Part shown: positions 37,986-50,455 of the stretch, piece after piece
How positions within the stretch are numbered: the stretch's first letter is position 1
Layout: every line of letters begins with the position of its first letter
Source: Paraphysoderma sedebokerense
Taxonomy: Eukaryota; Blastocladiomycota; Physodermatomycetes; Physodermatales; Physodermataceae
Direction of reading: 5' to 3'
NCBI GenBank assembly: GCA_025602915.1
Contig: JAHLJZ010000012.1
Location: forward strand, 124,001 to 188,000
Length of the DNA stretch: 64,000 nucleotides
The notes under the pieces: model-generated
What the model was told of the DNA's origin: nothing
What the model saw: the letters and a program-made list of their open reading frames with translations, nothing else
The model's database searches: none
Program-made: the position numbers and the translations under genes

Positions 37986-39738
37986 CTACAGCAATCCTTC
38001 GCGCTTCAATGCCCACACCACACCCTCTTCAACGTCATTCACAAGAACAGACGGCGTGTGCTGCGGTTTCCCTCCGCTGTACACACCAGTCTTCACCAGA
38101 ATTGAATTCCAGCCGTAATCATTCGCCCCCTTGATATCAGCTGCAGGGTTGTCTCCAATGCCATACACATTCATATCCACCTCACTTGTTGGATAGAGTC
38201 GGCTAGCCTGGTCTATCAGTATCTGATCAGCGTAGCTGTACGTGAATCTTGTCGGTTTTCCAAACGTGATCGACACAGTCAACGGGTTTCCCGTCAATTT
38301 CTGAAACAAATCAGGTCAAAATATGTTGGAAAGTCGATATGTCCACAGATAACACGGTAGAAATAAGCAATATTCGGAACGTACATTCCATAAGACTTCT
38401 AAACAATCCTTGAAAGCTCCTGCCGCAAATCGGGGGAGCGGGAATTCATTCGCCCATATGAAGTCAGGATTCGAGAAATAAATAGGTATTTGTTGCTTCT
38501 CGAATAACTGTGGTTCTTCAGACTTGATTGCCATTGAAGGGGCCCGAACATGATCAGCGGTCTCGCGCATAGTCGACGGGGAGGACGGGGAGTGATGTGA
38601 TAATGTGGGTAAAGACGTTCGGAATGTCTGGCGAGCGTATAACGATGGAGAGAAATAAGACTTGGCTTTGGATTTACCTAGGCAGCCGTCTGGTGATCGA
38701 AGAACATCTATTACGACCTGTTTTGAAAGAATTGCATGGCTCAGTGGAAAACATTCAGTTTCTCATAAAAAATTAGAAATCACCTGCAAGTCAGTTCCTT
38801 AAGAAATTATCAAACCAACGGTTAGTATAGTCAAAATAATAAAGTCATTAGCTGGTTTTACACTTACCCCAATCTCTGGAGTCGTGAAAAACCATAACAG
38901 CACGAATTGGTGTTTTGCTGAAATCAGGCGGAGAAGACTTGACAGAATCATTAGCGATTCATAAAGATCCAATTAAATAAATGGAGAAAATTCAGTACCT
39001 CTATTGACAATCGTTCTTCGGGTACTCTAACAAACGGCCATATCGTATTGTTCCATTTCCTATTTCGTTCCACACCGAGTTTAGATACGAAAGGAGGATT
39101 TCAACGGACGATAAAAATTTTCGAAAACATACACAATTTGATACGGTGTAACGACCTTCTTGAAGCCATAACTGCAGAATCATATTTAGAAAAGCCTAGT
39201 CGATAGAAATCAACCTAAATATACGTTTCATACCTATACGCAACCTGCTGAATGTTTGTACCGTCCCCGCCAACAACTAAAATGTAATCATCCTGATACT
39301 TTTTAGCGAGCGACTTCAACGGAGTATGAGCTAAAACAAGATCGTTTTCTGTAATATGCATATCAAATTTGTCTGATAATTCTGCGGCTTTGGCTTTCTC
39401 TGTTACTCCTCCTCCGTTCGTTAAAAACACATGCGGCAACACCCTGGTAGTTGATTCATTTAACAACCATCAGCCATTACGAAGAATATAGACCTTACGA
39501 AAGTAGAATAGATGCTGTTTTACCTCTTAAGTTTGTTATCTCCCTTCACCATTTTAAGGGCTCTTTTAGCTTGGGGCAAAACATTACCACCTTGGATCAA
39601 AACCCCGTCGATATCGAAAGCGAAGGCAGGAATTTTAACGGTCCCTGTCGACTTGAATCGAGCAAAAGGGATTAATCGCTTTGCTGGTATCGTCTTTATT
39701 AACGTTGAAATCAGTTGTTGTGGCAACATCGATAACAC
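37986..39738 (-). CDS. HDHD5/CECR5-like HAD-superfamily phosphatase, probably mitochondrial
   Basis: Multi-exon minus-strand gene. The N-terminus (MLSMLPQQLISTLIKTIPAK...RFKSTG) is basic, Ser/Thr-rich and without acids, typical of a mitochondrial presequence. The HAD nucleophile motif I is FAFDIDGVLIQGG; VFLTNGGGVTEKAKA is motif II; GFKKVVTPYQIV, PIYFSNPDFIWANEFPLPRF and FGKPTRFTYSYA (motif III Lys) follow; VYGIGDNPAADIKGAND is motif IV. This order is specific to the subclass IIA CECR5/YKR070W group of unknown substrate. Six or so exons; ends are not all fixed. Confidence 0.88.
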
Positions 39739-40064
39739 AAATGTAAACCGCTGTAGACGATTAGTTCTTGGAGATGGAAGGCCCAGCTCGATCGGATGAG
39801 TTGTTCAGATCTTCAAAGGACACGAAAAATTTCTCAAGTCATATTCGTGGCGACAAATTTATTTTATATTCAAGGCCAGTGATTTTACGAGTCTCATGAT
39901 AAAAATTTCAGTTCAGAAGATTGCAGCATCTTTTTTATTTCAGATATTATATCTTTTCGTAACAATGCAAACCATTCGCACAAATAAAATCACCCGACAA
40001 TAGAGCCAACATTATTCACAATAGAGTTACAAGATGCTATCCTATACATGATCAGTTGAGTAAT
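39739..40064. other. intergenic, no gene seen
   Basis: Leader and promoter of the HAD gene and 3' flank of the next minus-strand gene. AT-rich, with no feature identified. Confidence 0.5.
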
Positions 40065-40836
40065 TTACTCTCCTCTTTCATCATCTTCGACACCTTTTCC
40101 GAGCTCAATTTCGACCTTTGGATGCTCATCTCCTTCCTCGAGTTTACGCTCAATGTTGAAGGATTTGTAAGCGGTTTCCTGGATCATATCAAGATGATCT
40201 GTCAGTGGTCATATAAAGCAAGAAATAGGTCCGATTTAATTTGATACCTTGTGAGTGTGATCGTTCTCGATGACGTATCGCGGTTCCTTATCGGAAGCGT
40301 GAACGGTCGGGGTCGATCGTTTGGTTGAACCGGTTCCGACAGGCTTATATTAAAAAACAATCGTTATACAACGAATAACCAGAGATTAAATTAAAATGAA
40401 TAATATATCTACCGCATCGTGGGTAATGACTAAACAGAAAGTGATAAGGAATTTGTTAGATACTATCACATAAGTGAACGCGTGTGGTGAACTAGGCGGG
40501 GGTGACTACTTACTTTCTTTAATTACTCCTGTGGTGACGGAAGTGTTGGTTCCGTGACCGCCGCCAACGGGATGATACTAAAGCAGAGCAGTAAATGGTC
40601 AGTACAACTCTAGGTTTTTAATTTTAAGGAAGACCCCCGGGGGATCACGGAGGACAGGTATCTGCAATGGAGTGATGAAAGGTACGAACCAAGACACGAT
40701 CCCCGACGTTGAATTCGCCAGCTTCAGGATTAGATGCTTCCTTCTGCGATTGTTTGGCATGTTTTTCGAATTCCTTGGTTGGTGGACCAGATTGAGGATT
40801 TCTGGCGCGACGTTGGGTAGCTTGAGAGTCAGACAT
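40065..40836 (-). CDS. Tudor-like DUF2945 (hypervirulence-associated) domain protein
   Basis: Small multi-exon minus-strand gene (exon 1 40836-40690; stop at 40067-40065). Exon 1 encodes a hydrophilic start (MSDSQATQRRARN...) and FNVGDRVL. After the first intron comes YHPVGGGHGTNTSVTTG VIKEV, then VGTGSTKRSTPTVHASDKEP, RYVIENDHTHK, and a charged C-terminus with FNIERKLEEGDEHPKVEIELGKG. The GD-V-x-Y...TGxI pattern and the final Glu-Asn-Asp strand match the small SH3/Tudor-like DUF2945 domain, found in fungi and bacteria and often stress-induced. In-frame Met codons upstream (to 40965) would add a Ser/Thr-rich extension; the 40836 start is preferred because the TATA-like and CRE sites lie between the two. 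Function unknown. Confidence 0.65.
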
Positions 40837-40925
40837 GATTTGCTTGATAAATGATGGTAAACTTGGAGGAGTTGTTGGAGATAAGAAGGTGAGTTGAAGC
40901 GATGAAGATGTGAGAGTTGACATAG

Positions 40926-40983
40926 CCTTATATAGATGTAAAGATGAATTCATAAAAGACGTCACTGCTTATTCGTGACGTCA
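40926..40983 (-). promoter_or_regulatory. promoter with TATA-like and CRE/ATF sites
   Basis: In minus orientation, upstream of the DUF2945-type gene: TGACGTCA at 40976-40983, an overlapping-type second half site (GACGTCAC) at about 40958-40965, and TATATA at 40929-40934, about 95 bases before the start codon. The order (bZIP sites, then TATA, then start) is a plausible stress-responsive core promoter. Confidence 0.5.
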
Positions 40984-41341
40984 CATACTGAAGATGTTGC
41001 TCATGTACGCGATACCTATTCCACTTCAGAAACGCATGAACTCATCCGATAGACGCAGAGTCATTCAATTCATAATTAAATTAGATCGATGTCGCACCGA
41101 AAATTAATATCGAATTCGATCAGAAATGTGTCTCTTTGTCAGCCCCATATTGGACGCCGCAATGGCTGATCTTGTATTTCTCATTTCATCATTTTTATTA
41201 TGGATTAAATTAGTCCACACTGATCATCAGAGCACTTCCATCTCAATATGGACAGCAGAACTAACATTATACCGCCTAAACTAGCCCCTCATCACCCCTT
41301 CCGCAATAACAATAACTGCCAAACATATATCGTATAAAAAC
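40984..41341. other. intergenic, no gene seen
   Basis: Between the DUF2945-type promoter and the 3' end of SNU13. AT-rich with no recognised feature. Confidence 0.5.
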
Positions 41342-42212
41342 TTAGATCAACAATTTCTCAATTGCGATCTTGACATTGTTAATTTGGCTCTTCAAGTCGG
41401 AGGCTTCATTGGTAGTGATGGAAGCAGAAATAACTTGGCGAGAGACACCGCAAGCACGACCAAGTGCGACTTTGGAGGGGACAAAAATGTAGGGAACGTT
41501 CTACAATAATCGACGATCGAATAGGAGGGCGAAAATGAATAATCAAATCAATTGACATCGAGAGAAATAAAAACAATTACGAAATAATAGTCAGAACCCA
41601 ATTATACAGCAGTCAAATAAAAGAGTAGGAAGTTCTAAAAAGGAATGAGCGGAGTCGTACCTTGTCTTCACACAACAAAGGAAGATGCAAGAGAATTTCA
41701 ATGGGTTCGGTATCAGCAGCCAAGATAATGAACTCAGAAATACCACGATTCAAGGTCTTGGTGGCTAAAGAAATCGAATAACAAAATCAAAAAATAATTA
41801 GTACGAAGACAATATTTAGACACAATTCAAAAATCAGTTGGAGTAAATCAATTGATCATAATTACCTTCGTTGGCACCCTTCTTCAATTGTTTATAGTGA
41901 GATGCTTGTTGAACCAAATCGAGGATAGTATTAGTCAAAGTAGCATCAGCAAGGGGGAAAGCTTTAGGGTTGACGGTTCCGTTGGACTATACGGTGGAAA
42001 AAGAAACATTAATCAACTGTGACATATGGTTGCAAATGGCATAGTGTAGCTGATACAATTGACAAAGAAAAAGAATAAAAGATTAAAAGTACCATTTTAA
42101 GCTTTGATTCTAAATTCTTCAGTTGAAAAAATTGAGGAAGATAATAAAATTCTGATCGCCCAATTCAAAAAAGGAATGTGATTTGCTTACATACGTTTGG
42201 ACCAGTCGCCAT
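41342..42212 (-). CDS. SNU13: SNU13/NHP2L1 (15.5K) snRNP and snoRNP core protein
   Basis: Four minus-strand exons (42212-42195, 41986-41866, 41764-41661, 41500-41342) sum to 133 residues. The first exon encodes only MATGPN. The rest reads [71 protein letters not shown], and ends SDLKSQI...IEKLLI, close to the human protein over its whole length, with the kink-turn binding L7Ae fold. It binds the U4 snRNA 5' stem-loop and box C/D snoRNAs. The extra SNGTV after exon 1 lengthens the N-terminus by a few residues. I looked for box C/D snoRNAs in the introns and saw none. Confidence 0.97.
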
Positions 42213-42623
42213 GGTAACGTGTGCTTGAACTGAAAAACTGCTTGTTCATGATTCTTAAATTTGCCTCCGTTTCAATCTTGCTATGGATATTTATTATCTA
42301 CTCTATCCGCAAACAACTATCCATTCAATCTTTTTTGTTGATTGATTCGGCTACTAAATTGCGGTAAATTGATACTAAGAGCGAAAATTCAGTGGGTCAA
42401 TTTTTTCAATTGTTGACTCATTCTACGAATCGCTCTATATCTGTACAATTGATTTTGCTTGTTCTTTTCACATTCGTTCTGACTGGTTGTATAAATGTAA
42501 GAGATCAGTAGTGCTCGTACTGTTCGTCGTATATACAGACATTATCGTGCACAGGGGTGTACGTAATTAGAGCACTACAAATAAAATTACAATTAGAGTT
42601 GACACTATGATACAAGATCGCTA
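42213..42623. other. intergenic between minus-strand genes
   Basis: Promoter side of SNU13 and 3' flank of the phosphatase-fold gene. Nothing recognised. Confidence 0.5.
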
Positions 42624-44217
42624 TTACAAGCGTCTGATTGTCCAAGACCATCGGTATCCAAACGTTAATCCTGCGAACAAGAATAATCCTCCCATTCCCA
42701 AAACTGGTCGAGTTCCGAAAACCCATCGTATACTATTAAACAAAGTGATTTGACCATCACCCCAATTCCGCCTACTAACAATTCCTCTCATATCCTCCAT
42801 TTCATTTTCGTCGATTGACTCGGCACTCCTCCATCTTCGCCATCGTGTCTTCTTGCTTTTCATCTTCCTAATCAATTTCCTGACCCCTTTTCCCTCTAAA
42901 TCTACTTTAACGCTACAACAAAGCCATTTATGATCGCTCGCCTCATACCGATCATTACCCATTGACTTTTCTGTGATTTCTAAACCCATAACTAAAAGCC
43001 AATCCAACTTCCCACTGTAGTATCCGCCGTACGATTCAAGGGTGATGTCTGTTTTTGGATCGAAAGCGTCATAAAACCCGGGATTACGAGCGTTTTGCAA
43101 GACTTCGGGTGGGAGTTGGCGGAAGGGGAGGAGATGTGTGTTGAAGGGTCCGTCATCGGTGGTGAATGATAAAACTCGCTCAGTCAGCCACTCTAAAAAT
43201 GACATATCACAATTAATGTAAATGGTTAGCTGCGGAAGTTATAGAGCAAAATGTTGAAAGAAATAATTTACCTGCTTCCGTTGAACCTAATGTACGCCAT
43301 CGTAAATTGTCAGTGCAAAAACTCGGTGATAGCCTCGCAATACCATGGGCCATCGTGTTTAAATCACCGCACAAAATTTGACAAGGATTGCTGCTCTTAT
43401 GCTCTGCTGCGTCCGCAAGGATATCGGATAATTGACCTACACGACCCAAAATACCACAAAAAACTTCTAAATGAGCGCTATAAACTAATACTCTCTCAAC
43501 ATTGGGTCGGTTGTTTGCGAGTTCCACACTATCACTCTCTCCTGTCAATGCATCCGAGAGCACTTTGCCATTCCCGTTACCGCTCCAAGGAACTTCAACT
43601 TCGGCCACAATTGTGAACCGTTCGCCTTGTCGGGGTTGCGATTTTGTCATTCCATCTCTCTCCCAATCGAATGGATGAAACCGATGCTTCAGAACCCTAG
43701 CCTCAAAATTGAATCTAGACAATATGGCGTTTCCATGGTATCCTCCTCCTTTATCTCTTGCCAACCTTAACGGGGAATCCAATTCAAGAAATTCACAGAG
43801 AAAAATACACTTCATGCCTAAAGCTTTTGCAATCTCATAGGCGTTATTGCGATAGTCACTGCGACCACAAGCTATATCCTACAATGATTGCATGCAAATG
43901 TTAGAACAAAGGACATATATTCCAATGATTCCCATCGAAGCAAACGAGGAAGAACTCACAAGTTCTTGCAGAGCAATGATATCGGCATTCAAGTTCACAA
44001 GTTCCTGGATGACTTTGTCCAATTGATAGCCTCTTTCAATATTCCACTGAACGACCTTGACCTCATGTAAATTGCATGGAGAATTCAACGAAGAGGAGGA
44101 ATGGTTGGTTGTCGGATGAGACCGGAAATCGTAAGTTAACAACTCCCCCGGAGAGAGTGGAGGCACCGACTCGGTTGCAGAAACCACATGTGATAAACCG
44201 GACGGTCGCCGCAACAT
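42624..44217 (-). CDS. endonuclease/exonuclease/phosphatase-fold protein with C-terminal membrane anchor
   Basis: Three minus-strand exons (44217-43960, 43878-43272, 43192-42624) sum to 477 residues. The EEP fold motifs are visible: VVQWNIERG (the metal-binding Asn), DIIALQEL (catalytic Glu), GNAILSRF, VYSAHLEVFCG (His), GDLNTM (Asp/Asn), and GKLDWLLVMG...ASDHKWL (the final Asp-His pair). An Arg/Lys-rich stretch (IRKMKSKKTRWRRWR) is followed by a hydrophobic C-terminal segment (GMGGLFLFAGLTFGY), suggesting tail anchoring. The fold covers DNases, deadenylases, inositol phosphatases and sphingomyelinases; which one applies is not clear. The intact metal-binding set suggests an active hydrolase. 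Confidence 0.82.
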
Positions 44218-44500
44218 TGTCTGAATAATTTAAGATGGGGGATGATAAGGATACAAGAGAGAAACTAATCCGCACGGATATATGATGATGGAATTTAAAG
44301 TTCAGTTCCGTGTTTACAAGTTGCCGAGGCTTGGGATTCCCGAGGTGCCATGGTAACTGGCCGCGCATTGTTCGTTAAAATGGATTCATTTCATCCACAC
44401 GCAATAATTGCGAATTGAAGGAGAAGGATTGCTGAAAACGTTAAAATAATACATTATGGTTACATTACTTCTACAAGTTAACAATTTGCATATCACTACA

Positions 44501-45442
44501 TTATAGATACAATGCCATCTCTACCTCCTTCTTCTTGAACCCGCATTTCTCGTAGAATGTCACGTTGTCATCGTTACAATTCAGAATAACTTTATAGCAC
44601 GACTGTTGTCTAGCAATCTCTACAAGTGTCTCAATGATTCTATACGGAGCGGAAAAGCGGCTCAAATTAGAGATCAAAAACACAACGTCCAATTGCGTAT
44701 AATGGACGTACCTAATTCCAAGTCTTTTCCCTCGCATAGTTTCAGATACGACAATGTCTTCAATATGTCCTACCTACAAAATTGCTGGGTCAGTCTTGCT
44801 TGATAATATAACAACAAAAGTGAAATGCAAAGGATTAAAGGAAACTTACCACCCCACAATTTCGAATGAATTTCTTTTCGGCTAATAGTGTACCGGCAGC
44901 AACCACTGTCCCGCTGGCAACATCTTCTATCACAATAGGAAAATAGATATCGTTATGTCGGTGAAAATAAGTAAAACGGTCTAAAATTGTCATTCATTAA
45001 TGGAGGTGGTAATTAGTCCGGAGCGAGTGTTTCGATTAATAAGTCGAACGAACATACCATTGTATTGACTCTCCGAGACTTCACCAACAACTGTCAGTTG
45101 ACTCAGAAGTTTTAGATAGCCTGGATGGTGAAAATAAACAAAGAGGATACGAGTCAGTTTAAGTGTAGTAACATAAAGTTAACTGTGTAGGTCGCGAGTA
45201 TTCACTAATTGATCAGTTTGCAGGCATCTTAAACTGTCTGCATGGGCAGTTAGGAAATCAATACCAGCGGTTGTTGAGTTCCTTATCCGTCACGTCCAAA
45301 AGTAGTAGGGATATCCATTACCTTTATTAAAGTCGGAGGAAGACAGCGGTCTTAGGGTAAGTCCCTGGGGGAGTTGAGATTTACATTTCTGCGTTATTAA
45401 CGACTCAGGGAAGGCAAATGTTGTGGTCATAGAATCTGGCAT
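44501..45442 (-). CDS. GNA1: glucosamine-6-phosphate N-acetyltransferase
   Basis: Multi-exon minus-strand gene. N-terminus with LPQGLTLRPLSSSDFNKG; then YLKLLSQLTVVGEVS; DRFTYFHRHNDIYFPIVIED; ASGTVVAAGTLLAEKKFIRNCG; VGHIEDIVV with RGKRLG (the acetyl-CoA loop); and IIETLVEIARQQSCYKVILNC and NVTFYEKCGFKKKEVEMALYL. These are all the GNA1 blocks in order at the usual ~150-165 residues. The enzyme makes N-acetylglucosamine-6-phosphate for UDP-GlcNAc, feeding chitin, N-glycans and GPI anchors, which ties it to the CRH and ALG10 genes here. An in-frame upstream Met (45529) would add ~29 residues; the 45442 start fits family length better. Confidence 0.93.
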
Positions 45443-46075
45443 CGTCTGAGGAGCGCTTTCGGTTGTTTTGAAGACGGAAGGGATGCAATGTCTGGTATTT
45501 ATCAGTTGTTGAAATATGGCACAGTTCAATTCTTAGCACGAAACGGAAGGAAGCGGGCACGCCCGGACGGAGAGGACGGAGAGCGGTCTATATTGTTCGG
45601 AGCGAGATGAAAATTGCGCTTAATTGCCTGCATAATGCGATAAATATGGCAATCTAATAGACGAAACAGAAAAAAGAAATGCAGTTGAAGTTCAAGCTTT
45701 TGCTACATTATTGACTTGAATATGTCGAAGATAAGTGAATCCGGCTTCCTCGATTTTAAGTTATTCGGATTTGTCCATTTTGTAGAATTTCCAGTCTTTT
45801 GTATTCAAGCAGGAATTTAATATGTGGAATATCTGTCAAAACGAATATTTGTATTGTTTAAAAAAAAATATCGATGATATTTGCATTAATCAGGTCGTCA
45901 AATCTCCAGCTCCTTTGATGAAGTTACCGGGGTAATAAATCACGTGTGCATGGCACTGAGTCAAATTCACCGATAAACAAGATGATTGGCATCAAGTGGT
46001 CGATTCCCTACCGGAGCTATTTTATTTCCACTTTATTCTTGTTCCCCGGAATTTCTGCAATATTTTGAGTCTAAT
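45443..46075. other. divergent promoter between GNA1 and DBP4
   Basis: 633 bases of AT-rich sequence containing an A-tract (45861-45869). No gene or strong motif recognised. Confidence 0.5.
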
Positions 46076-49000
46076 ATGACGCTTAAATCGAAGAAACCCA
46101 AATCCAATCGCAAATTTCGGAAAGTTGGAGAATCAAGTGAAATTGAATCTCTTAATTCACGAACCAAAGATCCGGTAGGTTGCTCATTCTTAATTTACAA
46201 TCTCTCGTACATATTTCGAGACAGTCTTGCAGCAGCAGTTTGTTATAACCTTCCTGTTCTTGTTTAATTGTGTGCTAGGTTGCTCTAAAAGCACTCAATG
46301 CAGCGACCTTCAATCAACTTCCGATATCGCAAAAGACTCTTGCAGGTTTGTCTCGTTATTTCTGGCCTACATATTGCCACCTAGTTTAATATAATCCTAA
46401 TATTAACGCAAAATTCTACTATACCGCTACAGGTCTCTCAAGCGCGGGATATGTTCAGATGACCGATATTCAACGAGAATCATTATCATTGGGATTGTGC
46501 GGGCATGATGTCTTGGGTGCTGCCAAGACAGGTTCGGGGAAGACTCTGGCCTTTCTTATTCCCGTAAGTTTCTTTTCTTGCATTGTTGTAGAGTGCGCGT
46601 TATTCATTTGTAATTGAATTGCGTTTGTTAGATCTTGGAACGACTATACCGACTTAAGTGGTCGCAAGACGATGGTTGCGGGGCCGTGATTATCTCACCG
46701 ACTCGAGAATTGGCGGTTCAGATATTTCAAGTATTGCGTAAAATTGGAAACCAGCATTCTTTCTCGGCAGGTTTATTAATTGGAGGTAAAGATTTAAAGA
46801 CGGAGAAGGAAAGAGTGAATAGAATGAATATCTTGGTCTGCACACCTGGAAGGTTACTACAGCATATGGATCAAACTGCCGGATTTGATTGTAACAATTT
46901 AGAAATATTGGGTATGTTTTGAAATACCTGTGTATGTGAGCTTTCTGCATTTGACATTTAGCTCACAATTTGGTTTTCAAACCCGAAGTCCTGGATGAAG
47001 CGGACCGATGCCTCGACCTAGGTTTCTCCAAAACTCTAAACGCCATTATCGAAAATCTGCCACAGCAACGTCAAACTCTCTTATTTTCTGCTACACAAAC
47101 GAAGTCTGTCAAAGATTTAGCCCGATTATCACTGAAAGATCCGGACTACGTCTCTGTTCATGAAAAATCCGAATCCGCGACTCCCCAACAACTCGTGCAA
47201 ACTTATGTCGTTTGCGAGCTGCCCGATAAATTGGACATATTGTGGAGTTTCATGAAGACTCATTTGCAACAGAAGACTGTTGTTTTTGTGTCTAGTTGCA
47301 AACAGGTATGCTCTTGATTATTAAATTGACTTCAGGCTAAACGATTGACACATGTATGAAATTCAATAGGTTCGATTCATGTACGAAACATTCAGGAAAA
47401 TGCAACCCGGTATTCCTCTCATGCACCTACACGGAAAGCAGAAACAAACAGCACGACTTCAGATTTTCGACGCATTTTGCAAATCCAAAGCAGCTGTTCT
47501 TTTCGCAACCGATATTGCCGCCCGCGGTTTAGACTTTCCGAGTGTACATTGGGTTTTTCAACTCGATTGCCCTGAAGATGTGGAGACATATATTCACCGA
47601 GTCGGCAGAACGGCCCGTTACGCTGCCGGTGGGAATGCATTGTTAGTGTTGGTCCCTTCCGAGGAAAAGGGGATGGTGGAGTCGTTGAAGAATAAGGGGA
47701 TACCGATTAAAAGGATTAAGATTAATCCTTCGAAAACCATGAACGTTAAAAATCAGTTGCAAGCATTATGTTCGCAGTATCCAGAAGTCAAATATTTGGG
47801 ACAAAAAGCTTTTATATGTTATTTAAGGAGTGTTTATTTACAGAAAAATAAGGATGTCTTTGATGTTCATGCTTTACCGCATGCCAAGTTTGCGGAAGCA
47901 CTCGGGTTACCTGGGACACCGAAGATAAAGTTTAAGGTAGCATTACTGATTTGTGTTGAGTGATTGTGGTACCAATAGGATTCTGGACTAACACTTTCAC
48001 TCTCATGTTTTCAGAAAGTCGAGAATAAAAATACGTCTCGAGACTTACAAAGCCTAACTGGCACTGCGCCAAAGGTGGACAATGAGGATTCTGAAGACGA
48101 CGAAGAGAACCAGGTAAACCTACTAATAGTTGCATTCTATACACTTTTCTGTTAAAAACATATCCCCTGTCGCGTGTCATTCTGACTTGATTTCTCGGTG
48201 TACTATTTAGACCGACACAGTGAAAACAAGAGTCGATAGAATGTTTGGTCGCAAAAATCAAGACGTGCTCTCAGAGCATTACAATAAGTTAATCGATCGT
48301 TCAGGGAAAGACGGAGATAGTGGCTCTAGCGATTCAAATGATAGCGACGACAACGATTCGGATTCAGCATCAGACGACAGCGACAGTGAAGATAATAGTG
48401 GAAAAGAAAGTGACAATGATGAAGAAAACCGCAATATTGATGGCGAAGAGAAAACTTTAACAGCCATAGTGGACGAAGAGGATGATTTCCTGACGATCAA
48501 ACGGCGAAATCATGAATTGGAAGGTGAAATTGATAATATTAAATTGGTATGTTACTTCTTCAAAATTTAGACTGGCGCACGATTTAAATCTAAACAAATT
48601 CTACTATTGATGTAGATCCCGAAAGAAACACCTACGCATCGTCGTATATTGCGTGAAAGAGAAAAAGCGCGCAAAAACCTGATCAACAAAAAATTTGTAT
48701 TCACTGATGACGGTGAAGCCGTCGAAAAGCATGTATTCGAAAACGAGGAAGAGTTTGTTCAAAATAACGATGTGCAAGAACTTGCCAAGGAATTTTTGGA
48801 ACAAGGAGAAACGGCAATGAAAGATATTGATGTAGTTGATAAAGCCATTGATAAACAAAAAAGGAGAGAAAAGAAGCTGGAGAAAAAGAGAAAACAAAAG
48901 GAACGGGAAGGTGGAGTCGGAGGTAACGACTCTGGGGCTCAATTGGTGACATTAGGCGGTCCAAATGAAGAGTTCAGCTCAGAAGGTGAACATAGTGAAG

Positions 49001-49290
49001 AAGAGTACGGTAGTGACGACGAATTTGACAGCGAATCTGTTGTGTCAATGGATGAAGATGAACTTGATTCCATTGATCTAGATTCTGATGTCGAAGAAAA
49101 CTCATTTGATGATGTGAAAAGTAGCAGGAAGCGAGGCGCTGAATTAGAAGAAGTGGAAGAAGATAAGACGAACAGAGAAATTTCAAAGATGAACCAACGG
49201 AAGAAACGTAAAGTTGAGGCGTTGCTGGATAAGGGAATCGATTTAGAGAGCCAGGAGGCACTTGCCAGACAACTTTTGGGAATGAATTAA
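46076..49290 (+). CDS. DBP4: DEAD-box RNA helicase DBP4/DDX10
   Basis: Plus-strand gene of about nine exons from [16 protein letters not shown] to the TAA at 49288-49290. Helicase motifs in order: Q motif region (MTDIQRESL), AAKTGSGKT (I), PTRELA (Ia), TPGRLLQH (Ib), [12 protein letters not shown] (II, VLDEAD, completed across the intron at about 46914-46991), SATQT (III), VFVSSCKQV (IV), [12 protein letters not shown] (V), HRVGRTARY (VI). The C-terminal extension is specific to the Dbp4/DDX10 group: [22 protein letters not shown], a long acidic Ser/Asp/Glu tract (~residues 680-760) and a Lys-rich [15 protein letters not shown] region. Dbp4 acts in the nucleolus in early 18S rRNA processing and U14 snoRNA release. 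Confidence 0.95.
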
Positions 49291-50455
49291 TAAAATCAGT
49301 TATATATGTCATAGCCATAGTTTCGTTTCGCATTCGCACTTTGAGATTGGACACTGCTTTTTGCACAATACACACCTAAGTGGATTAACTATCATATAAA
49401 TGACCCATACATGCTTTTCTATGAAGTAGCACAGTAACCGACATTTAATGTATTTGCTAAACTATTCGCCCGACCGCAAGAATTAAATTCTTTTTGGTAT
49501 GTTTGTTGATCAGAATATTGCTGTCCAATTCAATGGACGGATATTCAGACATTTGACTCCAAAATTAAGAATTCCTCAGCCCCACAAAAGCAGAGTTGGC
49601 GGCGACATGATTAAAGGGTTATAGGTCTTTAACACGCAAGGACTTAGCACAAGAAACTTACGATCACAATTCGCGAGAATTTGATAACTAATAACTTCGG
49701 CCGTGCGATCGATATCTCCCATCACGACATGATGGCGGATATGAGTTCCATTTTCATTTTCTTTTCATTCAATTGACCGCAGTTTTGCGCCTTCATCATC
49801 CTAGAATATTTTAGGAAATTGTCTATTCAGTCTGTATTGTCTTAACAGCTTAATTGAGTAATATTGGCTGAGGTGCGTGGAGAGCCAAACGGTATCGTGT
49901 AGTGTTGATTAGCTTATGCATGACTGATGAGCTCTATCCGTACAACCTGTTTTCATAGCACCGCTACACAATTACATCAATTGCTTACTATTCAAATTGT
50001 GCGATAGTGGCTGGTAGAGGCCAGTTGATAGCGAGGGAGGTGCGCTATGAATTTATGATGCCGTTTAATGAATTTTTGCCATTCAAGAATTTCCAAGCGG
50101 GAACGCGACACACCACGAGATAAAGGGTAATCTAAGTGCACGTGACTGAACCGCAGCCTACAAATACAATTGGCTCATTGCACGTGACCCAAAGATTGCC
50201 CATATTAACGTGATATTGGCATTCTGGTGGAAAGTTCTAATTTTGGAAACAGAAATTCCCCCTAAAAAATTCATCCTCTCATCCGCACTCGCAGCACAGT
50301 CGATATATATACTGAAAAGATAGTGCGAAGAGGATATTGGTCTTCCCAGATAGTCTGCTCGCTGTTCATAGTTTGATATCCTCGTTATTGGAAATTTAGA
50401 CTCGAGCATCACCCTTTTGTGTTTTAAGCAAGGAGAATCCGATTGATAAGCAAAA
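49291..50455. other. intergenic, no gene seen
   Basis: About 1.15 kb before the second HExxH gene. A TATATATA run at about 50302-50309, ~150 bases before its start, may be its TATA element. No coding, tRNA or repeat structure is recognised. Confidence 0.5.

Noticed and set aside
41501-42194. Box C/D snoRNA in SNU13 introns
   Set aside because: No paired C and D boxes with terminal stems could be found by eye.
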